Shown here: positions 11,730-23,065 of the stretch, one piece after another | How positions within the stretch are numbered: position 1 is the first letter of the stretch | How the letters are laid out: each line of letters starts with the position of its first letter | Assembly (NCBI GenBank): GCA_009823505.1 | Contig: VZQC01005680.1 | Span: 6,421,652 to 6,485,651, forward strand | Source: Rhizomys pruinosus | Taxonomy: Eukaryota; Chordata; Mammalia; Rodentia; Spalacidae | Length of the DNA stretch: 64,000 bases | Direction of reading: 5' to 3' | The notes under the pieces: generated by a model | Database searches by the model: none | The model's input: the letters and a program-made list of their open reading frames with translations, nothing else | What the model was told of the DNA's origin: nothing | Program-made: the position numbers and the translations under genes

Positions 11730-11889
11730 GTAATATTTTTTCTTTACCTGCATACCACTCTACTGTCAAAACGTGACTCCCTAAGCATGTTTTGGAATTT
11801 ACCTATAGTTTATTTTCAGACATCATAATTTTGGCATATATATGATATATACATATGCATATTTTGGAGGGATACAAATTGGAAGAAAC

Positions 11890-12093
11890 GGAGCTGGAGA
11901 GATGACTCAGTGGTTAAGAGAGCTGAATGCTTTTGCAGAGGACCTTGGTTTGATTCCCAGCACCCACATGGTGGCTAAGAACCGTCTTTAACTCCAGTTC
12001 TGGGGGAATCTGACACCCTCTTCTGACCTCCGTGGCATTGCACGACACGGGTGCACCAACTTACATGTGGACAGTACACTCATACACATAAAA
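11890..12093 (+). mobile_element. B2 SINE
   Basis: B2 with intact head and 3' part, without the internal duplication. The duplication AAATTGGAAGAAAC / AAATTGGAAAAAAC flanks it (11876-11889 and 12094-12107), showing it inserted into the L1 3' UTR. Confidence 0.92.
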
Positions 12094-12464
12094 AAATTGG
12101 AAAAAACAACAACAAGCACAACAACAAAAGACTAGGCCAAAGAACTGACTGAAACAGTAAGCTTCTAACAGTAAACTGCATCGAAAAATTTAAAAAAGAC
12201 AGAAAAAGATGCAAGACATGTATGGCCAAGTACATGAGCTCTGCTGGGGCGGGGGAGACTGAATGGGTATAAATTTGATTAAGAAATGTTATATGAAATG
12301 CAGAAAACTTCAATAAAAAATAAAAATTAAAATAGGATCCAACTATCCATTTACTCCAAGAAGTTCACATAATCAAAAATGTCCCCAAACTGAGTGTCAA
12401 AGAGATACCAAGGAAATTGGGTTCTTCTTTAGGGGTTCTTAGTTTTATTAATAAAAGACATTAA

Positions 12465-12518
12465 GGGGCTAGAGAGATAGCTCAGTAGTTAAGAGCACTG
12501 ACTGTTCTTGCTTGGCCA
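12465..12518 (+). mobile_element. B2 head fragment
   Basis: AGGGGCTAGAGAGATAGCTC and AAGAGCACTGACTGTTCTTG, then an abrupt change to other sequence. Only the tRNA-like 5' part remains. Confidence 0.75.
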
Positions 12519-12689
12519 CAAAGGAGACTGAACTAGCAATGGCAGTCAGGCTATAAGTGGACTAATGGAACTGGTCATCCAGGGAACCAAGACAGCAGCC
12601 ACACACAGGGACTCCTGTTCCTCCTACCACCACCTCAGGTGGACTAATGATGACCTCAGACTATCAGAGTTCCATATAATATCTTTTTA

Positions 12690-15320
12690 AAAATGAAATT
12701 CCTAGGAGTAATCCTAGCCAAAGAGGTGAGAGACTTCTACAATAAAACTGTACACCACTAGAAAAGAAACTAAATGATGGGAAAAACTCACAAGCTCCTA
12801 GACTGGCAGAATTGGTATTGTGAAAATGGCTACACTGTCAAAAGTAATTTGTAGATTGAATTCAATCCTTTCAGAATTTCAATAATAGTCTTCCTATAAC
12901 TAGCAAAAGTAATCTTAAAATTAAAAAAGGAAAACACAAAAGACACTGATCTTAGTAACTATAATACCTGATAGCCAAACCAATCCGTAGCAGAAAGTAC
13001 ATAGTCAGTTGTGTCAAAGTACCTGACTTCAAACTATGCTTCAGAGCCATAGTGACATAGACAGCATGTTCCTCCCACATAAAGAGACATACATATCATC
13101 AGAACATGATAGAGAACCAGAAATGCATGTACACAGCTAAGACCATCTAATTTTGACAAAGTTATAAAGATATACACTGGAAAAATACCACCTATTCAAC
13201 AAATGATATTCTTGAAACTAGATTTCCATCTGCAGTACAATAAAATTAGATCTATATCTCTCACCTTTCAGAAAAATCTACTCAAAATGGATTAAAGATT
13301 TAATTTAAAATTTGAAATTGCTAGTGGAAAATGTACAGAAAACTTCCAGGATGTAGAACCCAAAGCACAGAGAATCACTTCAATCATGCAGAATGGGGAT
13401 CACCTCAGGTTAAAAAGTACTACTCAGAAAAAAATAATATGCATAGTGAACAGAGAGGCTGCAGGAAAAAAAGTATCAGCCATACCTCAGTCACTGGATC
13501 AATTGATCCGTCCTGTGGATCAGTCAACAGGGTCCTGGAAGAGAAAGAGTGAGGGGAAGGGGCAAGAGACGGAAGGAATGGAGACAAGACAGGTTCTGAT
13601 CAAGTCTCGTTTATTGTAAGAACACAAGTAGAATATAAAGAGCAAGGAACGCGGAAGCATTGCTAAACCACAGGGCACCTCAGTGCTTACATATTGGAAA
13701 GAATGTGCAGATACAGATCTTTACTTAAGGTGAACATTTGCAACACCTCCTGTGAAGTTACACAATGGACTGCAACCTCCTGGTGATTATTTCAGTGCTG
13801 GGAAGCTGCTAGTGGAAAATTACTAGATGGCTAAACTCATCCGAGAGCCCCACAATCAATATCTAGATTATATGAATAACTGAAAAAGAAACAAAATAAA
13901 AAATAAAAAGCCTGACAATCAATTAAGTGATCTGAATTGACAGTTATCAAAAAGAAAAAAAGTCAATGGACAATGCATACCTTAAAGAGTGTTCAAAATT
14001 GTTTGCCTTCAGGAAAATGCAAATTAAAACGACTTTCTGAATTTATCTCACCCCTATTGGAATGACTGCAATCAAGGAACTAAATAGCCATAAATGCTGA
14101 CTAAAATTTTAGGAAAGAAGTATGCATATTTACTGTTTGTGGAAATATAAGATGCTGCAGCCACTACAGAAATCATTGTGGAGGATTTTCAGTAAGCTAA
14201 AATTAGAACTACCAAAAGGCCCACTATACCATGCACTCATCAGCATGCACCCAAAGGACTCCATGTCCTACCTTGGAGATAACTTGCACCTCTAGGTTCT
14301 GTGAACCTTAGATATAGAGCTTGCATTATAGATATGCCACTTAGGCTTGGGCAATACACAAACAAGGTGTGACCAGTTGTGGTACTCTGTAATACTATCT
14401 GTGCAAAAGAAGATTCTTTGATGAATGGTTATTATAAATATAAGAATACATATTTTCCATATAGTAAGAAATTACATTTGTCTATAGATGTGACATTCTT
14501 GGAATTTTCTCAAAGATCTAGGATCCTTCCATCCACGTGTATTTGGCTATGTTTACAGTACCACACATGAGTTCTCTCCAATTGAGTGGGCTTTACATCT
14601 AGTTAGGTAGCTGTTGATTGCCCCCAAGATAAATGTGCCACTACTGCATCAACGTTGTTTGCTATACTGGCCATTGACATCAATGACACCAATTCTCATT
14701 AGTGAGGCTCCCTCATGCAACAGAGGGCCAAGAACACAAAAGGTCACAAATGGCCAAAGCATACAGAGTAAGAGTTTGCAGAGTGTGGGTCTTTGGGTAG
14801 TACTCCTGTGTAAGACTTCACCTAGTCATTGTGGATGATGGGTACAGAAGGACTGTAAGAGCCAGGGAGGAGGTGCATGACCATATGGAAAGGGATCCTA
14901 CAGGCTCCTGGAATCTTGCTCATGTGAACCTACAGCAATGAGGTCAGCATGCACAAGAGCCATGCAAACTCAAGCAGACAAATCCCAGAACAGTACTGCG
15001 GAAATGGAAAACAAGCCCCATTCTTTGAAGAATTTCAAAGAATCATTGGTAGCTGATTACTGCTGGGTAAGGAAGAGCTGATTTTCTTAAAGTGAAGAAC
15101 TCTAGATGGGCTGACTCGACCCCAGTGGATGAACTTGCACTTAGGAACATCTGAGGACACTAACTTGATACTACAGGCCTTACCATAAATGATAGAATGT
15201 ATGAATTCACAGGGGGGAGGGTATAAGATGGTGCCAGTGTGGAAAGGGGTATAATGATGTTTAAGATTGATATAGATGTTCTATTTTAAATACAGAAAAA
15301 CAATAAAAATTTATTATAAA
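12690..15320 (+). mobile_element. old Lx-type L1, ORF2 3' part and 3' UTR
   Basis: The sense strand from about 12690 to 14250 follows L1 ORF2 C-terminal sequence (for example ACTGACTTCAAACTATGCTT-like and TCACCCCTATTGGAATGACT), heavily mutated. From about 14250 to 15320 it follows an old rodent L1 3' UTR, with GCAATACACAAACAAGGTGT and TTGATTGCCCCCAAGATAAA, ending near an AATAAA-rich stretch. A solo LTR (13504-13854) interrupts it. Confidence 0.7.
13504..13854 (-). mobile_element. solo LTR, class II (ERVK-type), antisense
   Basis: A 351-bp element with LTR termini: on the minus strand it begins TGTGGGGCTCTCGG and ends GGACGGATCA. A perfect 6-bp duplication ATCAAT flanks it (13498-13503 and 13855-13860), the size known for class II endogenous retroviruses. 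A minus-strand AATAAA lies at about 13609, followed by a pyrimidine-rich U5-like part. No internal viral genes are present, so it is a solo LTR formed by recombination. Confidence 0.85.
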
Positions 15321-15349
15321 AAAGTAAGCAAAATCTTAAAAAAATTTGT

Positions 15350-15480
15350 GTTTGTGTGCGTGTATGCCAATTGTGTGTATGTGTTTGTGTGTGTAGGCCA
15401 ATTGCGTGTGTTTTTGTGCATGTATGCCAATTGTGTGTGTATGTGTTTGTGTGAGTGTATGCCAATTGTGTGTGGGTGCC
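15350..15480 (+). repeat. GT-rich minisatellite with ATGCCAATTG core
   Basis: GCCAATT recurs at 15366, 15397, 15426 and 15461 (spacing 31, 29 and 35) with TGTGTTTGTGTG between. It is a degenerate array of about 30-bp units. Confidence 0.8.
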
Positions 15481-15481
15481 T

Positions 15482-15612
15482 GCAATAGCCAGAGAGCAGT
15501 GCTGGCTCCTCTAAAGCTGGAGTTAGGGGCAGTTGTAAGCTGTTGGGAACCAAACTTGGGTCCTCTTGAAAAGCAGTACACACTATTAACAGTTGAGCCA
15601 TCTCCCAGTCCC
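15482..15612 (-). mobile_element. diverged B2/B3 SINE, antisense
   Basis: The minus strand has GGGACTGGGAGATGGCTCAA and a B-box-like region; the 3' part is replaced by the GT-rich minisatellite. Confidence 0.65.
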
Positions 15613-15651
15613 TTGCTTCTAAGTAAAAAAAAATCTAATTATTTTTAGTTG

Positions 15652-15780
15652 GGTGTGGTAAAATATGCCATTAATCCCAGCACTCAACAGGCACAGGCAG
15701 GCAAATCTTTGTAAGAGGCCTGCCTAGCCTACATAGTAAGTTCCAGGCCAATCAGGGTTGCAGAGTGAGACCTCAGGATA
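15652..15780 (+). mobile_element. diverged B1 SINE
   Basis: TTGGGTGTGGTAAAATATGC and TTAATCCCAGCACTCAACAG followed by a B1-like body, without a clear tail. Confidence 0.75.
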
Positions 15781-16204
15781 CTTATTTTCAGTTTCCTACA
15801 TGTATATCATGAATTCTAGTTCTGTCTTATCCCTTCTTCTGTCACAGAACTCCTTCTTCTAACTTGAATGTCCTCTGTGTAGCAATTAAGGGCTGTTTGC
15901 ACGATTGTGGGTTATTTCCTGGAGCATGAGCCTTACACCACTGAGGAAATTCTTAGCCCTTCTCAGGTCACCAATAACTATCTATTGTCCCCCAGGGAGG
16001 GTGGAGTCTCATCAGCCTTTCTTTCCTTCTTCCATGATGATGGACCTAATTTTTTGCAGGTCTTACTTGGGTTACCATAGCTGCTGTGAGTTCCTGAGTG
16101 CAAAGTCCCTTTCATTTCTGAAAATTGTCTCTTCATAACATCCTTCTGTTAGGGGTCTGGGGGTCCCCACCAGAACACCAATGAGTCAGGCAGCTGCTTC
16201 TTAT

Positions 16205-16264
16205 GAAGTTTATTTAGAAAAAAGACCAATTGAGAAGTTTATTTAGAAAAAAAGGCCAAATTGA
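16205..16264 (-). repeat. 29/31-bp tandem duplication holding AATAAA
   Basis: GAAGTTTATTTAGAAAAAAG and its following bases occur twice in a row. Each copy holds a minus-strand AATAAA. Confidence 0.85.
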
Positions 16265-16399
16265 TAACCAATGCATCTGGACACTTCCTCATTACACACA
16301 GGTAGGGGAGAGTGACCCTGGGGAAGTATGAACAGGAGCTTTTAAAGGCAAAAACCATATCTTGGTGGGCTCTAGATTACTTATTGCAAGAGGCTTTTT

Positions 16400-16632
16400 A
16401 AATTTTCTTTTTTTACATTTTATTTATTTTTGTATGTGTATGAATGTACTGTCTGCATGTAGGTTTGTGCACCCGTGTCAGAAGAGGGTCTCAGATTCCC
16501 CTGGAACTGGAGTTCTCCTGGAATTGGAGTTACAGATGGTTCTCAGCTGCGATGTGGGTGCTGGGGATCGAACCTGGGTCCTCTGCAAGAGCAGTTGGTG
16601 TTCTTAACCGCTAGGCTATCTCTCCAGCCCCT
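16400..16632 (-). mobile_element. B2 SINE, subfamily with internal duplication, antisense
   Basis: Minus-strand B2 with the doubled AACTCC(A/G)(A/G)TTCCAGG segment. The duplication GAGGCTTTTT flanks it (16390-16399 and 16634-16643). Confidence 0.93.
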
Positions 16633-17186
16633 GGAGGCTTTTTTTATGGTTCCATTCTTCTCCTGTTATCTCAGAGAGCAGAGGAGTTGATCTCCTCTCC
16701 TGTTATCTCACTGTTGATCAATTCTTACTGCTTTTCTGGCCCAAGGGTCAATTCAAGTAAATACCACCTGCCTGCTTAGTTCAGCTTTTGCATAAGGACA
16801 GTGTTTCCAAGTAATCCTGAGCACAAAATGGAGTTCTTCCTAAAGAAATAGAGTCGCTATAGACAGGCCTGTGAGTTCCCTTCTCTTCCTCTTCCACTGA
16901 CTCTTCTGTTCACTATTCCATGATGTCCCCTGGAGCCTTGGAGAGGGTGAAACATGTTACCATTTAGGGCTGAGCAAATCTATCATCTCTTTATTCTTGG
17001 CTCTTTGATCAGTTATGCTTCTCTGTATCTACTGCTGCCTCCTACAATAAGAAGCTTCTTTGAAGAAGTCTGAGACCAGTTGTTTCTAATCTCTATATAT
17101 GTATATTACTGTGGGACTGAGTGTGTGCACACACCAGGAATCTAGAAAGCAGACTATGAGAGAAAAAAGAGGCTTTAAAGGAGGAA

Positions 17187-17341
17187 CATACATGCCGGGC
17201 GTGGTGGGACATGCTTTTAATCCTAGCACTTGTGAGGCAGAGGCAGGCAGATCTCAATGAGTTCAAGGATCTCAGTGAGTTCTAGGCCAGCTGGGGCTAC
17301 AGGGAGACCCTGTTTCAAAAAGACCAAAAAAAAAAAAAAAA
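17187..17341 (+). mobile_element. B1 SINE
   Basis: GCCGGGCGTGGTGGGACATG head, B1 body with a small internal duplication (AGTTCAAGGATCTCAGTGAG), and a poly(A) tail. Confidence 0.92.
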
Positions 17342-17389
17342 GATTTTAATTATTTTTTTGTGTGCAAATCTCCTAAGTAAGCGTATACA

Positions 17390-17524
17390 TGGGCTGTCAA
17401 GATGCTCAGCAGGTACATCTTGTGCAAGACTGATTGCTTGAGTTGGATCTGGAGCCCATGGTGGAAGGAAGGAGAGAATTAACTACCTGTAGTTGTCCTC
17501 TGGTCTCCACATGTGTGCCATAAT
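17390..17524 (+). mobile_element. B3-like SINE
   Basis: GGGCTGTCAAGATGCTCAGC, TTGAGTTGGATCTGGAGCCC and GTTGTCCTCTGGTCTCCACA follow the B3 order. Confidence 0.7.
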
Positions 17525-17527
17525 GGT

Positions 17528-17528
<1 letters not shown>

Positions 17529-17568
<40 letters not shown>

Positions 17569-17709
17569 GACACACACACACACAGAAATCATCATCAAGT
17601 ATGATGATAAATACTACACTATACACATCACACACACACACATACAGAAATCATCATTGAGTATGATGATAAATACCACACACACACACATACACACATC
17701 ACATACACA

Positions 17710-17743
<34 letters not shown>

Positions 17744-17762
17744 GGAAATCATCATCATCATA
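17529..17762 (+). repeat. compound (CT)n/(CA)n microsatellite with repeated GAAATCATCATC block
   Basis: A (CT)n run, then CA runs split by three copies of a block containing GAAATCATCATC and GATGATAAATA (about 17583, 17647 and 17745). The blocks carry short inverted symmetry (ATCATCA against TGATGAT). Confidence 0.85.
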
Positions 17763-18240
17763 CTTGATGATAAATATCAAGCCTTATTTTAAACGTCCAA
17801 AGCATTATTTTCTAGGCATTCCCTTCTCAATGTCACTCATTACCTAGTCTCCAAGAAAAGATATTTTTGAAAGGCAATATTGGAAAGGCAATGTTTCCTC
17901 AGGCCAAATCTATTTATTAATCTCACAGCTGTCATCTAATCTGGGTTTAGGCTGTTTTCTTTCACGATGGTTCAACTTGCAGTTTGGAAAGCAGAAGCAT
18001 AGCTGTCCCAGCTTTGCCTCATTATGTAGAAGGATGAATAAGAAGAAAAATTAAAAATGCACAGAGAGATAGGTAAAGACAGCAGTAGGATATGGTTCAA
18101 CCTTAGCACAGCCCAAATCACAATAGTCTCCTCATCTCTTGACCTTATCTTGGCTCAATTATTCCTTAGATTCTATGAAAACAGTCTCCTTTGAAAATTC
18201 CATCAATAACTCATCCCTTAAAAACAAGACCCCATATTAT
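17763..18240. other. apparently unique sequence
   Basis: No gene or repeat recognised. Confidence 0.4.
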
Positions 18241-18244
18241 TTAG

Positions 18245-18400
18245 TTAGCAAGAACGGCCTTGAAATTCTGACTCTCCTTCCTCCAGCACTTGAGTGCTGA
18301 GGTTATAGGCATACGACACCATGTCCTGTTTATGTAGTGCTGTGGATCAAACCTAGGGCTTTGAGCAGCTAATCAAATAGTCTCTTAACTCTGCTGTAAA
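18245..18400 (-). mobile_element. diverged B4/RSINE1-like SINE, antisense
   Basis: An antisense B1-type part (CCTTGAAATTCTGACTCTCC, GGTTATAGGCATACGACACC) runs into TAGTGCTGTGGATCAAACCT, an ID-like part. That B1-plus-ID order is the B4 layout. Confidence 0.6.
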
Positions 18401-19067
18401 GGGAGATTGCACACAAGTCATAAACCATCACTCTCACTGACAGGACTTATCTGAACACTGTAGCCTGCTTCAAATTACCAGTTCCAACCATAAAGCTATT
18501 CTTGTTTTGCAAACAAGTCCTTCCATATGATATGGGCCCTAACCCTTTACAAACCTTCCTACCAGCCCTCATAAACTCTATCTCCACATAGGAACATATT
18601 TAATTGCACCTGCTGCTTGATCAGTGAGGCTGGTCTGTCGATTCCCATCCCTGATTAACTATAGTAAAGGTCAACCTGGATTGTAGAGGTTGCTTGCTTT
18701 TCTTTCTAGCTTGGCCTCTTGCCATTCTATCCCTAACAAGTTACATACCCAGCCCCAAGTTCTCATCTGCTAGTAGTAGTGTAAGTGGAGTTTCTGAAAA
18801 TGAAAGCATGAATACCTGGAGAACAAAGTTGGCCCAAGACACAGCACATAGTGGCCTTGAGAGAGTGCTTGATAGATGAGAGTTCTCTGACAGGAACCAG
18901 GAAGTTCCAGGTATGCTTAACTTGTACCTGTGAGCCAGGTTTGACCCAGGATAGTTATAAATGTGGCCCAATGCAAAATTATAAACTTACAACACTACTG
19001 GAACCACCTCCCCATCTCTCTGTTTCTGTCTCTCTTTTTTTCACTGTAATTTCTTTGTTACTGGCTC
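18401..19067. other. apparently unique sequence
   Basis: No domain-bearing open frame and no repeat recognised. Confidence 0.4.
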
Positions 19068-19213
19068 TTTTTTTTTTTTTTTAATTGTTGAGAGACAAGT
19101 TCTCCTTGTAGCACCAGCAGGCCTGGAACTCACCATGTAGACCAGGCTAGTCTTGATCTCATAGGGATCCACCTCCTGGGTGCAGGGATTAAAGGTATGC
19201 ACCACTGCCTGTT
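19068..19213 (-). mobile_element. diverged B1 SINE, antisense
   Basis: Poly(T), then GCCTGGAACTCACCATGTAG and GATTAAAGGTATGCACCACT, an antisense B1 with several changes. Confidence 0.85.
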
Positions 19214-20975
19214 TCTTGAGCATGAAATTTGTAGACAACAATGTGTTATCATATGGTCAAAGACTGGATATGCCTGGTGGACTGTGTGGCTGTAGCTTTA
19301 CATCAACTGATCCATCATTACCCTTCATTCTCCCCTTAGCATGAGATTAGATTTAAAACTATCTTAGTGGAAAGCTCTGTCCAACTGGTACATCTAGAGA
19401 GGCGAATATATTAAATGGAAGTAGGAGAGAGGACCAAAGGCAGGAGGTTTGAACACTTATTTCTCATTGGAGAAAGCACTGCAGGGCCCTGGAGTCCTTG
19501 AGCATGTCTATAGTCCTGTGATTTAAAGAATGATGTGGGAGAATTTTTTTTTTTTTTGCTAAGGAAGGTAAACTATTACTTAAATTCAAGGAAAAAAATT
19601 TCTGTGATGTAACTAGTAGCTATTTATATTCAAAAGCTGCTTTTGAGAAAAAAGTTCACAGCCAGATTTTCTCAAAATACTCAGAGGAAAGTGACTTAAT
19701 TTTCCATCTAAAGCTGTTAGTCTTCTCTTTATGATTAGATTTCCCCCATCCCATCACCTGTGCAGTAAAAAAGCAGCTGGCAATGTGAAATGGGATAATT
19801 GCTGTAAAAACAGAATTAATAGAATTATGTCAATTTCCATATCAAAACTTGTGAGGAATTCTGAGGATGAAAAGCAGTTAAAAGAATAAAGAATTTAATC
19901 AAAATTGAAACTCAACCTTCAGTCACTGAAGAAAAGCCGATTGTTATTCTCTTGCAATCACCACTAATTGAATTCTTAGAGCCCTAAGTACAAATTGATT
20001 TTCTCCTATTGATATGGAGAGGACCACACATGAGATTTTGAAAACTGTCTTCCCAAAAGTAGCTTCAGTCTCTTTGCAAAGGCAAATATCCCTGAGTAAA
20101 TAGGTCTGCAGAACCTCCCCGTCCTTACAGAGTAATGTTCCTCCATGAGAGATGATATATCTAATTTTACTCTGTGTGAAAGGTAATCTAATCCTTACAT
20201 TTCAGTCAATTGTACAAGTGCCTGAGTGTATTTGGGCCTATTTAGGTAGCCTAGAAACCTCTGCAGAATAGCCTCTTTCATGGGCTTTTAAGTCATCAGT
20301 GTCTCACTACTGAATTAGAACAGTCATACTTTGTGTTTTTTATTTCCCGGCATCTTTTCTGACACACTTTCAAAAGTTGTATTGGTTTCTTGTCAGGTGT
20401 CTGGGAGGTGGTGGAAACTTACTAAGCTGTGTACCATCCTTTCACAGCTGATGGTTAAAAACTTGTAAAGCCAGGCTGCATTATGCATGGGTAGACACAA
20501 AACCCAAGACTTCAGTCTTAATTTTTTTTTTTTATTTTGGATTTCAGTTAATTGTACTTTTAAGTACCAGTTATTTGTGGGAAAAAAAGTGAAGTAAAGC
20601 CCAAGAAAAAAAATAAAACTGTTAGAATTTTGACACTCAAAATTGTCTTTTCCAAACTCTGTGCTATGATCTAAATCATGCTGAGAATCAGTCAGCTCCT
20701 CAGTCATCAGGCAGTGCTTATAACAATGTTGTAAAATCTCTGACTTCGATGCTCAGGCATAAAATTGAACTTTCTTTGTGAACAGTCGGCACAGATATAA
20801 TGTACTGATACATATGATTTATATAAATGTATTTATTTGATACTAAACTTGTTTTTTTCCTTGAACCTACAAAATTGATGTTTGCTTAAAATTGATGCTG
20901 TCGTAAAGTTGCTGCCATAAACAGGTGTTAAGAATATCTCAGTGACTGAGGTGAGCTATAGCAAATCATTCATTC
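19214..20975. other. apparently unique sequence
   Basis: AT-rich sequence without recognisable repeats. A minus-strand open frame of about 100 codons at 20393-20707 has no domain and a low-complexity composition. Confidence 0.45.
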
Positions 20976-21207
20976 TTTTTAATTAATTAATTGATTAATT
21001 TATTTTTTAAGTGTATGAATGTACTGTCTGCATGTAGGTTGGTGCAACTGTGTCATGCAATGCCACAGAGGTCAGAAGAGGGTGTTGGATTCCCTGGAAC
21101 TGGAGTCAAAGACAGTTCTCAGCCGCCATGTGGGTGCTGGGGATCAAACCGAGGTCCTCTGCAAGAGCGGTTGGCGCTCTTAACTGCTAGCCCATCTCTC
21201 CAGCCCC
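20976..21207 (-). mobile_element. B2 SINE, antisense
   Basis: AATTAATTAATTGATTAATT tail region, then the antisense B2 body and GGGGGCTGGAGAGATGGGC head at the right end. It lacks the internal duplication. Confidence 0.92.
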
Positions 21208-21424
21208 CAAATTGTTTATTCTTACGATGTCTCTATCTTCAAATTGAATCAGGGTAAGTGCTTTGGCAAAATCTATTTAATTAAATCAAACAATCTCACT
21301 AACATCTTTGTGGTTTAGGACACGCAAGTCTGATGAAAAGTTTGGAAATCAGTGGTCTCAGCTGGTCTTCGGATCTGGTTCTGAAAGTGCAGTGACCTTA
21401 GGAAGGTCATGCATAACCTACCAT

Positions 21425-21588
21425 AATGTTTGGACATGGATGCTGAGGACCTGATTTCATGCCCCAGGACTCTCCTGGTGGAAGGAGAGAACTGACTGCC
21501 TCTTATAAGTTGTCCTGTAAACTCAATATGCACCCCCTGGCATGAGCGCTCAGACAGGCACAGATGAACTTGAAAAAGGAATGTCTTA
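21425..21588 (+). mobile_element. B3-like SINE, 3' half
   Basis: GGACCTGATTTCATGCCCCA, CTCCTGGTGGAAGGAGAGAA and AGTTGTCCTGTAAACTC match the order of a B3 3' part. Confidence 0.65.
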
Positions 21589-22839
21589 GCCAATTTTACT
21601 ATGATGTATAGAAATGATACATAATCTTTGAAAGCCTAAAGGAGTTATTTGGCAAAGCAGAAGTAATTCTTGGTGTCAAGAAAGCCACTAATTAAGTGTA
21701 AGTGATTGTTTACCTTCTTACTACTACTACAGAAAATAAGGATGAATTGTTAAATAGAAAATACACCTTCTGATCTTTCCAAAGCTATGTGTCACAAAGA
21801 ATGTAGAGCCTTAAGTTTTATATCTGTGTGCTAAGAGCATTGCATGTATCATTTAATCCACAAATTAAAACCTATTTCTTCCATTGTACGCAGGAGACAA
21901 GTGAGACTCAGGGAGATGAAGACTTAACAACTGTTCTCTAGAAGACAATGCACTGCAGCCAGTATTTAAGCTCAGGACTGTTCAATTAGAAGCACTGCTG
22001 CTCTGTGTTAGATAAAAAATGCTTCCCAACAGTGAGAGAAAAGGAGAAGTTTTTAAAAGGTCAAAACCAAAAATGTTCTAAAACCTTCAAATGACTCAAC
22101 CTAGCTCAAGAAAATCAATTTGAGTAATTAAGAGATCGGAGTCTAGTGGGCACCGGATGAGATTTCTAGGCTCATTTGTCCCTGAACAAGGTTTTAGAGA
22201 GAAGCAATGGACAGTAACAGAAGAGATAGTTCACCAAGTGAGAGAAGCACTTCTTGAGAGTGGAAGTCAATCAGAGATGGAAAAAAGGCCAAAGGCTCAA
22301 TAGGAGTGGCTTATGAAGGACTGGGGCATCTATATTCCAGGGTCACAGGCTTTGGGGTCATATGCAAAGCAAACACATGTCGGCCTTGGTGGGGACCAGT
22401 CTTTCCCTTGACCATTGGCTCTTTTCATATGCTAATTTTAACCTCACTCTAAATTGTACTCTCCTGCACATTTAAATTAAACCTACTTTAAATCTCACGT
22501 CTTTAAAAAAAAAAGCCTCACCTCTAGAAAAATAAACACTTTCTATAAGTTGTTACACACTAGAATTATCAATTATTGTGTGGTCATTTAAAACAGATTT
22601 CTTGGGAAAAAGATAAGAAAGAATGTTGAGAAAAAACACAAGCAGTAGAGGCCCGGCTCACTGAGTTTCAGAGGGGAACGGGACTTGTTCAGGAACTGGA
22701 CTAGGGTCCATTCATGTGAGGATGAATTTGAGGGTAATGGACTAATGTGTTTGGCAAAGAAATTTTCAAGACAGGATAGCTTTTGGATTCGTGTTGAGAA
22801 AGCTGTGATTGTTAAAGAGACCAGCACTACTATGGAGAA
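21589..22839. other. apparently unique sequence
   Basis: No gene, structural RNA or assignable repeat seen. Confidence 0.4.
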
Positions 22840-22960
22840 ATCCTGTGTATTGCCTGCGTGGATGCAAGTACACCTGTGTAGTGCAGTGCCCACAGCGGTC
22901 AGAAAGGGGAATCAGATCCCCTGAACTGGAGTTATGGTTGGTTGCTAACTACTATGTGAG
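22840..22960 (-). mobile_element. B2-type SINE, left part of a split copy
   Basis: Antisense 3' half of an old B2. Its missing 5' half resumes at 26003-26088, so the 3-kb element in between inserted into it. Confidence 0.75.
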
Positions 22961-23019
22961 TGTTAGGTCCAGGCTTCCCAGAATCCTAAGGGGCTCACAG
23001 GTGTCCACTTACCTGAGGC

Positions 23020-23040
23020 CCCGCCCCATGGGTATAAAGG
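23020..23040 (+). promoter_or_regulatory. GC box and TATA box
   Basis: CCCCGCCCC is followed by TATAAA at 23033-23038. Transcription would begin about 30 bp downstream, at the entry to the CT-rich array. Typical of LTR promoters; activity is not shown by sequence. Confidence 0.6.
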
Positions 23041-23065
23041 GTGGACCCCAGCTGCCATCGCCCTC

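Larger units (their letters stand above)
7716..12335 (+). mobile_element. L1 with inverted 5' segment (twin-priming structure)
   Basis: One L1 insertion. The left part (7716 to about 9620) is L1 ORF2 in antisense, running from the reverse transcriptase back to the endonuclease; the right part (about 9620-12335) is sense ORF2 from the same reverse-transcriptase point to the 3' UTR. The two internal breakpoints meet at one L1 position: CTCAACATAATT is shared by the antisense left end and the sense start. This is the known signature of twin priming. One B1 and two B2 SINEs inserted later. Confidence 0.85.
11412..12335 (+). mobile_element. 3' UTR of the twin-primed L1
   Basis: The 3' UTR shows the features shared with L1 ends at 42840 and 59765: a CAA repeat, AAAGAACTGACTGAAACAG, a G-rich tract (GGGGCGGGGGAG near 12246) and a terminal TCAATAAAAAATAAAAATT. 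B1 and B2 SINEs interrupt it. Confidence 0.8.
16146..16930 (-). mobile_element. probable LTR, antisense, with duplicated poly(A)-signal segment
   Basis: The left end TGTTAGGGGTCTGGGGGTCC resembles the reverse of an LTR end. On the minus strand, TAAATAAACTTC occurs twice in a tandem duplication (16205-16233 and 16234-16264). The right limit is a guess. A B2 inserted at 16400. I cannot name the family. Confidence 0.45.
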
